Assembly: GCF_036245865.1 (NCBI RefSeq)
Contig: NZ_BTTW01000013.1
Location: forward strand, 182,900 to 246,899
DNA: 64,000 nt
Source of the DNA: Corallococcus caeni
GTDB lineage: Bacteria > Myxococcota > Myxococcia > Myxococcales > Myxococcaceae
Reading direction: 5' to 3'
Each line of letters begins with the position of its first letter. The stretch's first letter is position 1. The notes under the pieces are model-generated. The model saw only the letters and a list, made by a program, of their open reading frames with translations, was not told the origin of the DNA and did no database searches. Both the position numbers and the translations under genes were made by a program. Below are positions 35,199-42,047 of this stretch, piece by piece.

Positions 35199-36719
35199 AT
35201 GAAGTTGACATGTCTCATCGTGGCCGCGCTCGTCTCAATCCCACTTCACGCGGACGCAAAGGAAGCCCTCCAGATCCAGCTCTCGTCCGAGGCGACGAAG
35301 TTCCCGGCGGACGTGCCCGTGGACCTGAAGGTCACGCTCACGAACGTCTCTGACAGCCCGGTTCGGATCCTCGGATACCACACGCCCGTCATCGAGGGGA
35401 TCGAAGCGGACATCCTCTCCGTCTCATTGGAGCGCGAGCCGGTGGAGTACATCGGCCGGCTCTACAAGCGCGCGGCGCCCACCGACCGCGACTACCTGAC
35501 GCTGAAGCCGGGTGAGAGCGTCTCTGGTGTTGCATCGCTCTGGGACAACTACGACCTGGCCGTCTCCGGGACCTACACGATCCAGTACAAGACGGAGGTC
35601 TTCATCAGCCCCCGGTCCGACATGGAGCTGGCCTTCTCCAACGTCATCTCCGTGTACATCGAAGGGCGCAAGCCGCGCCCCAACCCGGATGACCTGGACG
35701 GCGAGACCAAGATCGTCGACGGCAACAACGAGAAGTTCAAGGGCTGCAGCGACTCGCAGAAGAACGCGATCATCTCCGCGCGGCAGCATGCGCTGAACTA
35801 CGCGGACGACTCCTATGACTACCTGGTGGCCGGGACGGTCGACACCCGATACACCACCTGGTTCGGCGACTTCGATGGCTCCCGTTACGGCACCGTCCGG
35901 GACCACTTCCGCAAGATCCGCGACGCCGTGGACGGCGAAGACATCAAGTTCTACTGCAATTGCAACAAGGACGCGTTCGCCTACGTCATCCCCTGGGAAA
36001 ACTTCAAGATCCACCTCTGCAAGGACTTCTGGCCCGCGTCGACGACCGGCACGGATTCCAAGGCCGGGACGCTGATTCACGAAATCAGTCACTTCTGGTC
36101 GGTCGCCAGCACCCGCGATATCGCGTACGGGCACTCCGCGGCCATGGACCTCGCGGACTCGAAGCCTCACAAGGCCATCAAGAACGCGGACTCCCACGAG
36201 TACTTCGCGGAAGCCACGCCGTACAGCCCCTACAATCCCTGTGCTCCGACCGTGACCTCGCACACGGGCGCGCCCATCACCGCGACGTGGGACGGGGCGA
36301 ACTGCCACGTGATGAACATCCCCGCCGGAGCGTCGCCGTTCATCTACAACAACAGCTACTACGTCAACGCGGGCTCCAGCACGTCGTGTCCGGCGCCTTC
36401 CACGTGGGACGGGGCGAATTGCTACATCCTTCCCTACCCCTCCTGGAGCACCGGCTACTTCGTCTGGTCCGGGAGCCTCTACCTGACGCCTGGGCCCGGC
36501 AATGCCTGCCCCTCGCCGACCTGGTTCGACGGGGCCAACTGCTACGTCATGCCGCTGCCCTGGGGCTCGACGCCCTTCAAGTGGTCGAACAACCTCTACA
36601 TCACGCCGCTGCCCTCGTGCCCCATCGGAGGCTTTGATGGCGCGCACTGCTATGTCGGCGCGGCGCCCGCCAGCCGCACGGCGTCCATCTGGGGCTCGTC
36701 CTTCTATTACAGCCACTGA
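35199..36719 (+). CDS. Secreted M35-type (deuterolysin/aspzincin) metalloprotease with C-terminal repeats
   Basis: 506 residues. A signal peptide (MKLTCLIVAALVSIPLHADA) is followed by a beta-rich N-terminal domain (about 25-155; ALQIQLSSEATKFPADVPV) typical of M35 proteases. The catalytic domain has H294-E295-x-x-H298 in LIHEISHFW, then STRDIAYG as the aspzincin third-ligand motif and a conserved NADSHEYFAE. The last ~145 residues hold about four copies of a 35-45-residue repeat (pattern W/F-D-G-A-N-C-Y-V, Pro, PF, W/Y-N-N, LY), perhaps wall- or polysaccharide-binding. It would be exported to degrade proteins at Lys/Arg-type sites. An inverted repeat precedes it and a strong hairpin lies between it and gspC. 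Confidence 0.9.
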   Translation: MKLTCLIVAALVSIPLHADAKEALQIQLSSEATKFPADVPVDLKVTLTNVSDSPVRILGYHTPVIEGIEADILSVSLEREPVEYIGRLYKRAAPTDRDYLTLKPGESVSGVASLWDNYDLAVSGTYTIQYKTEVFISPRSDMELAFSNVISVYIEGRKPRPNPDDLDGETKIVDGNNEKFKGCSDSQKNAIISARQHALNYADDSYDYLVAGTVDTRYTTWFGDFDGSRYGTVRDHFRKIRDAVDGEDIKFYCNCNKDAFAYVIPWENFKIHLCKDFWPASTTGTDSKAGTLIHEISHFWSVASTRDIAYGHSAAMDLADSKPHKAIKNADSHEYFAEATPYSPYNPCAPTVTSHTGAPITATWDGANCHVMNIPAGASPFIYNNSYYVNAGSSTSCPAPSTWDGANCYILPYPSWSTGYFVWSGSLYLTPGPGNACPSPTWFDGANCYVMPLPWGSTPFKWSNNLYITPLPSCPIGGFDGAHCYVGAAPASRTASIWGSSFYYSH

Positions 36720-36852
36720 GGGCCGGCCCGGACATCGTGTCATGACGGGTTGTCATTCCGGGCACCGGGCGTCCGCGACACCCGGTCCACCGCCCGGCTG
36801 AGCTCGCGCGGTGCTCCCTCTGGGGCCGCCGCTGGCCCCTGGCTTGCTCAAG

Positions 36853-36881
36853 GCCTCCCTGTTCCAAACAGGGAGGCTTTT
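36853..36881 (+). terminator. Intrinsic-terminator-like hairpin overlapping the gspC ribosome site
   Basis: An 11-bp perfect stem, GCCTCCCTGTT (36853-36863) with AACAGGGAGGC (36867-36877), closes a 3-nt loop and is followed by TTTT. It looks like the terminator of the protease gene. Its 3' arm contains GGGAGG, the only good Shine-Dalgarno for the GTG at 36884, so the same structure could also hide the gspC ribosome site. Confidence 0.7.
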
Positions 36882-36883
36882 CC

Positions 36884-37741
36884 GTGAACCGTGGAATGCA
36901 GAGGTACCTCCAGGGCCTGTCCGTCCTGCTTGTCTTTTCGTGTGCCCTGACGGCCGCGTTGCTCGTGAACCAGGGGATCGCGGTCCTGGTTGTGCCCGGC
37001 GTCCGGGACACGTGGGCCGCTGCTCCAGCGCGTTCGAACGCTCCTCCCGCTCCGGCGCTGGATGCGACGCGATTGGCGCAACTGACCGGCCTTTCGTTCG
37101 TCACCGGAGTGATGGTGGATCCGGATCGTCCGCCGGATCTGCGCCGGAGCACGCTGGGCATCCGGTTGCTGGGCACCCTGGTGTCACAGGATCCCCGGTG
37201 GTCCATGGCCTCCATCCATGAGCTTCCGGCCGGCAGCGCGCGCAGCGTGATGCTCAGTGACGCCATCCAGGGCGCCCGCGTCTTCGCCATCGAGAGGGAG
37301 CGCATCCTGCTGCTGGTGGACGGGCGGCTCGAATACATCGACGGCACGGGGAGCGTGGCGCCCGTTCCGGTGAACATCCAGCCCGGCGCTGCCCTGGGCC
37401 GGGGCATCCGCGAGACGGGCGCGGAAACCTACGCCGTGCCCCGCGAGGACGTCACCGAAGCACTCACGCACCTGGATGAACTGATGATGCAGGCGCGCGT
37501 CGTCCCCTCCTTCCGGGACGGCCGCACGGTGGGCTTCAAGCTGTTCTCCATCCGTGAAGGGTCGCTCTATTCACGGCTGGGGCTGCGCAACGGGGACGTG
37601 CTCCAGCGCATCAACGGCCTGGACCTGGACAGCCCCGACAAGGCGCTGGAGGCCTTCCACACGCTGCGCGATGCCCGGCGCGTCGAGCTGCAGATCGAAC
37701 GCGGCGGCGCCCCGGTCCGGAAGGTCTTCGACGTCCGGTAG
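36884..37741 (+). CDS. gspC: Type II secretion system protein C (PDZ domain)
   Basis: 285 residues. One N-terminal membrane helix (LSVLLVFSCALTAALLVNQ), a Pro/Ala linker, a homology region (GIRLLGTLVSQDPRWSMASI, ARSVMLSDAIQGARVFAIERERILLLVDGRLEYI) and a C-terminal PDZ domain (VGFKLFSIREGSLYSRLGLRNGDVLQRINGLDL) give the GspC architecture. GspC links the inner-membrane platform of the type II secretion system to the secretin GspD. No other gsp gene is adjacent, so it is detached from its operon here. The GTG start has GGGAGG 7 nt upstream. It converges on the ABC-F gene with a 4-nt gap. Confidence 0.87.
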   Translation: MNRGMQRYLQGLSVLLVFSCALTAALLVNQGIAVLVVPGVRDTWAAAPARSNAPPAPALDATRLAQLTGLSFVTGVMVDPDRPPDLRRSTLGIRLLGTLVSQDPRWSMASIHELPAGSARSVMLSDAIQGARVFAIERERILLLVDGRLEYIDGTGSVAPVPVNIQPGAALGRGIRETGAETYAVPREDVTEALTHLDELMMQARVVPSFRDGRTVGFKLFSIREGSLYSRLGLRNGDVLQRINGLDLDSPDKALEAFHTLRDARRVELQIERGGAPVRKVFDVR

Positions 37742-37745
37742 GCCC

Positions 37746-39707
37746 CTACGCCTGCGCCGCCGCCAGCTTCTCCTGCGCGGCCTCCCATCGGGCATAGAGG
37801 TCCTCCAACTCCTCCTTGCCCGCGCGGTGCGCGTCCATCAGCGGCTTCGCCCGGGCGAAGTCGTTGTAGAGCACCGGGTCCGCCAGCTGTCCCTCGCGAT
37901 CCTTCTGCTCGGCCTCCACCTTCGCGATGCGCTCCTCCAGCTTCGCGATCTCCTTCTTGATGGGGCCCTCCACCACGGACCTGCGCTGGCGCGCCTCCGC
38001 CTCCAGGCGCTTGCGCTCCTTCTCCGACACCGGCCCCGCGCTCGCCGCTCCGCCCTTCCCGTTCGACGCGCCCGTGTCCGCGCCCTCCGCCGCCAGGCGC
38101 TGCTGCTCCTGGTGGTAGAGGTACTCGTCCAGGTTGCCCGGGTGCGACGTGAGCTTGCCGTCCGCCACCTCCCAGACGTGCGTGCACAGGTTGTTGATGA
38201 AGCTGCGGTTGTGGCTCACGAACAGGAGCGTGCCGCCGTACAGCTTCAGCGCTTCAATCAGCATCTCCGACGAGTCCAGGTCCAGGTGGTTCGTCGGCTC
38301 GTCCATCAGCAGGAAGTTGGATGGAATCAGCAGCAGCTTCGCCAGCGCCACGCGCGCGCGCTCGCCACCGCTCAGCACGCCGATGGGCTTCTCCACGTCG
38401 TCGCCGCTGAAGAGGAACGCGCCCAGCACGCCGCGCACGTAGCTCTCCGGCTTGTCCGCCGCCAGGGGCCGCACCTCTTCGATGATGGTGTTGCGGCGGT
38501 CCAGCTTGTCGGCGTGGTGCTGCGCGTAATAGCCCACCACCACGTTGTGCCCCAGGGACACCTTGCCGGTGTCCGGCGCCAGCTCCCCCGCCACCATCTT
38601 GAGCAGCGTCGTCTTGCCCGCGCCGTTCGCGCCCACCACGGCGATGCGCTGGCCCCGCTCCAGCCGCGCGTCCAGCCCGTCGTAGACGGTGAGCGCGCCG
38701 TAGCGCTTGGTGATGCCCTCCATCAACACCACGTCCCGGCCCGAGCGCTCCACTTCCGGGAAGCGGAACTTCATCGTCTGGCGCTCTTCCAGGACCTGGA
38801 CCTTCTCCAGCTTGGCCAGCATCTTCGCGCGGCTCTGCGCCTGCTTCGCCTTGGTGGCCTTCGCGCCGAACCGGTCGATGAAGCCCTGCAGCTCCGCGCG
38901 GCGCTGCTCCACCTTCTCCGCCCGGGCCTGGAGGAGCACCATCTCCTCCGCGCGCTGGCGCTTGTAGTCCTCGTAGTTGCCGGCGTACTCGCGCACGCCC
39001 TCCATCTCCAGCGACACCACCCGGTTGATCTGCCGGTTGAGGAAGTCGCGGTCGTGGGAGATGAGCACCATCGCCTTGTTGGAGCGGCGCAGGAACCCGT
39101 CGAACCACGCGAGCGTGGGCACGTCCAGGTGGTTCGTGGGCTCGTCCAGCAAGAGCAGGTCCGGGTCCTGGAGCAGCAGGCCCGCCAGCGCCGCGCGCAT
39201 CCGCCAGCCGCCGGAGAGCGCCTGGGTGGGCTTGGACAGGTCCGCGTCCTTGAAGCCCAGGCCCTTGAGGATGCGCTCGGCGTGGTGCCGGCCGTAGCGG
39301 TTCTCGAAGTCGTCCAGCTCCGCGTGGAGGTCCGCCAGCGTCTGCGCCAGCTCCAGCTGCTCCTCCTCGTCCGTGGCCTGGGCGAGCGCGCCTTCCGTGT
39401 CCTTCAGGCGCGACTCCAGCGAGTCCCGGCCGGGCACGGTGCTCATCACCGCCTCCACGACGGTGCCCTCCGGCAGGCCGGCGATCTCCTGGGGCAGGTA
39501 CCCCGCCCGGGCCCGGCGGCTGTACTGGACGGTGCCCCCGTCCGGCTGGCTCACCCCGGCGATGATCTTCATCAGGGACGACTTGCCCGTCCCGTTGGCC
39601 CCCACCAGGCCCACCCGGTCCCTGGGACCAAGGGTGAAATTGTCCTCGTCGAAGAGGACCTTCTTTCCGTAGGCGAGGCTGATGTCCTGGGCGATGACGA
39701 GGCTCAT
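37746..39707 (-). CDS. ABC-F family ATP-binding protein
   Basis: 653 residues with two ABC ATPase domains and no membrane domain. Domain 1 has Walker A GLVGANGTGKSS, signature ALSGGWRMR and Walker B LLLLDEPTNHLD; domain 2 has GANGAGKTT, VLSGGERAR and FLLMDEPTNHLD. An inter-domain helical linker (KRQRAEEMVLLQARAEKVEQ...) and a C-terminal coiled-coil extension rich in Glu/Lys (SEKERKRLEAEARQRRS...) match the ABC-F (Uup/YheS/EttA) class. Members act on ribosomes as translation factors, some giving antibiotic protection. Its distance from the NRPS genes gives no reason to call it a self-resistance factor. Start at 39707, where similarity to the family begins. Confidence 0.93.
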   Translation of the reverse strand: MSLVIAQDISLAYGKKVLFDEDNFTLGPRDRVGLVGANGTGKSSLMKIIAGVSQPDGGTVQYSRRARAGYLPQEIAGLPEGTVVEAVMSTVPGRDSLESRLKDTEGALAQATDEEEQLELAQTLADLHAELDDFENRYGRHHAERILKGLGFKDADLSKPTQALSGGWRMRAALAGLLLQDPDLLLLDEPTNHLDVPTLAWFDGFLRRSNKAMVLISHDRDFLNRQINRVVSLEMEGVREYAGNYEDYKRQRAEEMVLLQARAEKVEQRRAELQGFIDRFGAKATKAKQAQSRAKMLAKLEKVQVLEERQTMKFRFPEVERSGRDVVLMEGITKRYGALTVYDGLDARLERGQRIAVVGANGAGKTTLLKMVAGELAPDTGKVSLGHNVVVGYYAQHHADKLDRRNTIIEEVRPLAADKPESYVRGVLGAFLFSGDDVEKPIGVLSGGERARVALAKLLLIPSNFLLMDEPTNHLDLDSSEMLIEALKLYGGTLLFVSHNRSFINNLCTHVWEVADGKLTSHPGNLDEYLYHQEQQRLAAEGADTGASNGKGGAASAGPVSEKERKRLEAEARQRRSVVEGPIKKEIAKLEERIAKVEAEQKDREGQLADPVLYNDFARAKPLMDAHRAGKEELEDLYARWEAAQEKLAAAQA

Positions 39708-39831
39708 GGCGGAGGGGGGAGATAACAGCCGGCAAGCCCTACGGGAACGGTTCTGATGCCTGCCTGACTGCCCAGGGAGCACATCTCCCCGGTTGGGCGG
39801 AAGGCGGGGCTTGCCTATACTCCCGGCACCC

Positions 39832-41577
39832 ATGGCCGCCCCCTGCCCCCACTGCGGTAGTACCGAAGGTCAAGATCACCTGTGCGCGGCGCAGAGCCTC
39901 CAGCTCCTGGGCCAGGTCCTGGACGGCCGCTACAAGATTGAGAGCGTCCTGGGTCAGGGCGGCATGGGCATGGTGTTCCGGGCCACCCAGACGTCCGTGC
40001 AGCGCCCGGTGGCCGTGAAGACGCTCAACCCGTCGCTCGCCGCGGCGCCCCAGTTCTTCGAGCGCTTCCGCCGCGAGGCGGAGATCGCCAGCCGGCTCAG
40101 GCACCCGAACGTCATCACCATCTTCGACTTCGGCCGGGCCGCGGACGGCACCTGCTACTACGTGATGGAGCTCCTCAAGGGGGAGAGCCTCAAGGAGCTG
40201 GTGAAGCGCGAAGGGCCCATGACGCTGCGCCGCGCGGTGAACCTGCTGGAGCAGGCCACGCTGGGGCTGGCGCACGCGCATGAAGAGGGTTGCGTCCACC
40301 GCGACCTGAAGCCGCACAACATCATGGTCCAGGCGCTCGACGGGAAGGACTTCGTCAAGGTGCTGGACTTCGGTCTGGTGAAGGCGCTGGAGCAGGACGA
40401 GGAGGAGCAGCTCACCTCCACGGGCCAGGTGCTGGGCACCCCGCAGTACATGCCGCCCGAGCAGGCCGGCGGCGAGTCCGTGGACCAGCGCTCCGACCTC
40501 TACTCGATGGCGGGCGTGCTCTACTTCTGCCTCACGGGCAGCTCGCCCTACGGCGCGAACACGGTGCGCAAGGCGCTGACGGCGTCGCTGACGCAGCCCG
40601 TGCCCCCGGTGAACAGCAAGCGCCAGGGCGCGCCGGTCCCACCGGAGCTGGATGCCTTCTTCACCAAGGCGCTCGCGCCGGAGAAGGAGGACCGCTACCA
40701 GAACGCGCAGGAGTTCATCGACGCGCTGCTGGACGCGGTGGAGGGCCTGTCCGCCGACGAATTGGACGCGCACCCCACGGGCGGCACGCCGGGTGTGGAG
40801 CGAGGAACGGGCAGCCGCAGCCGCGCAGGCTCTGGAAGCCGCGCGGGTTCGGGGAGCCGGCTGGGTTCGGGGAGCCGCGCGGGCCGTGCACCCGCCACCG
40901 GCAAGACGGGCTCCCGCGCGGGCCTGGCCCCGCCCCGGGGGACCACCCCGGCGGGAGCGCAGGCCGCGCCGCGTGGGACGTCCAACGCGAACAGCCCGGC
41001 GCCGGTGGCCGCGAACCGGGCCCGTCCCCCTGCCCCCCGCCAGGTGGAGCCGGAGCTTCCGCCCCCGCCCAAGGGCATGTCCGGGGGTATGAAGGCGGCG
41101 ATCATCGGCGTGCCGTTGCTGCTGATTGGCGCGGGTGTGGCGGTGGTGATGACGCGCGGAGGGGGTGAGACGACGCCGCCCCCCGTGGCGATGACGCCTC
41201 CGAGAGCGCCTGTCGAAGCGCCGCCCGCGCGTGTGCAGGAGCCGGCCGCGACGCCTCCTCCGGCGGCGCTGCCGCAGGACGTGACGGTGGAGTTCACCTC
41301 CACGCCTTCCGGCGCGGCCATCTTCGACGGGGAGGCGCAGATTGGCACCACGCCCACGAAGCTGATGCTTCCGCGGGAGAAGGCCTCCGTGCTGCGCTTC
41401 AAGCTCACCGGGCACCAGGACCAGGAGAAGACCCTGGACTACAGCCGGCTCGCGGACACGTCGGAGCAGCACGTGAACGTGCGCCTGGATCCCGTGCGCG
41501 CCGCGCCGCCGTCCCGGCCTACGAAGCCGTCGAAGCCCTCTGGGGGCAACGACCCGGGCATCGGCGTGTTCGAGTAG
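39832..41577 (+). CDS. Membrane-anchored Ser/Thr protein kinase with PEGA domain
   Basis: 581 residues. An N-terminal Cys/His zinc ribbon (CPHCGSTEGQDHLC) precedes a complete kinase domain: GQGGMGMVF loop, VAVKTLN, VHRDLKPHN, VLDFGLVKA, GTPQYMPPEQ. A low-complexity linker has repeated GSRAGSGSR units (about residues 325-350), then a Pro-rich stretch, one membrane helix (AAIIGVPLLLIGAGVAVVM, near 425) and a periplasmic PEGA domain (VEFTSTPSGAAIFDGEAQIGT, near 485). PEGA kinases are typical of myxobacteria. Two partial copies of its 3' end occur at 41.76 and 62.83 kb. The start at 39832 begins right at the zinc motif; upstream in-frame residues are unlike the family. Confidence 0.93.
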   Translation: MAAPCPHCGSTEGQDHLCAAQSLQLLGQVLDGRYKIESVLGQGGMGMVFRATQTSVQRPVAVKTLNPSLAAAPQFFERFRREAEIASRLRHPNVITIFDFGRAADGTCYYVMELLKGESLKELVKREGPMTLRRAVNLLEQATLGLAHAHEEGCVHRDLKPHNIMVQALDGKDFVKVLDFGLVKALEQDEEEQLTSTGQVLGTPQYMPPEQAGGESVDQRSDLYSMAGVLYFCLTGSSPYGANTVRKALTASLTQPVPPVNSKRQGAPVPPELDAFFTKALAPEKEDRYQNAQEFIDALLDAVEGLSADELDAHPTGGTPGVERGTGSRSRAGSGSRAGSGSRLGSGSRAGRAPATGKTGSRAGLAPPRGTTPAGAQAAPRGTSNANSPAPVAANRARPPAPRQVEPELPPPPKGMSGGMKAAIIGVPLLLIGAGVAVVMTRGGGETTPPPVAMTPPRAPVEAPPARVQEPAATPPPAALPQDVTVEFTSTPSGAAIFDGEAQIGTTPTKLMLPREKASVLRFKLTGHQDQEKTLDYSRLADTSEQHVNVRLDPVRAAPPSRPTKPSKPSGGNDPGIGVFE

Positions 41578-41580
41578 GCC

Positions 41581-41607
41581 GCGGGTTCGACTGCCGTCAC
41601 CTCAATC
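41581..41607 (+). other. tRNA/tmRNA 3'-end-like sequence, degenerate copy
   Basis: Directly after the kinase stop codon, GCGGGTTCGACTGCCGTC resembles a T-arm with mispaired stem, followed by an acceptor-like CACCTCAATC. It aligns with the better conserved copies at 51,399 and 62,934. Interpreted as an old attachment-site or recombination remnant, not a functional RNA. Confidence 0.4.
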
Positions 41608-41722
41608 GGCCAGGGTCATTTGCCCTCTGTGCCTTCAATCGACCGTCGGCGAGCAAGGTGAAGAGGTCACCTGCTCGCATTGCACGACGTGATTCGTCGC
41701 GGGTCAGCCACTCGCTCCGAAG

Positions 41723-42043
41723 GTGCTGCCTCATCCTCCGCGGAAGATGCCATCGGCGCCTCCTCCCGCGGCGCTGCCGCAGGACGTGACGGTGGAGTTC
41801 ACCTCCACGCCTTCTGGCGCGGCCATCTTCGACGGGGAGGCGCGGATTGGCACCACGCCCACGAAGCTGATGCTTCCGCGTGAGAAGACCTCCGTGCTGC
41901 GCTTCAAGCTCACCGGCCATCAGCACCAGGAGAACACCCTCGTGGAGCCGGGTGCGCCCCATCCCCGGATGGGCACGAACTTCATGAACTGGGCGCGGGT
42001 GAAGCAGGGCGACACCTTGCACGGTCTCGCCCAGCTCCCCTGA
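41723..42043 (+). pseudogene. Chimeric fragment carrying a copy of the PEGA domain
   Basis: Bases 41758-41940 repeat 41253-41435 of the PEGA kinase almost exactly (offset 505 bp), giving an open frame that again reads PPPAALPQDVTVEFTSTPSG... through KLTGHQHQENTL. There is no kinase domain, membrane helix or plausible ribosome site. After 41940 the frame runs into unrelated sequence (VEPGAPHPRMGTNFMNWARV...) that may be the 3' end of another lost gene, and stops at 42043. The 5' part (41608-41757) shows no recognisable gene. It is a tandem partial duplication joined to foreign ends and is probably not expressed. Confidence 0.7.
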
Positions 42044-42047
42044 CGCG

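Noticed and set aside
40800..40890. Short tandem repeats that could be CRISPR-like
   Set aside because: They encode repeated GSRAGSGSR units in the kinase linker, in frame and without spacers. No CRISPR array or cas gene was seen in the window.
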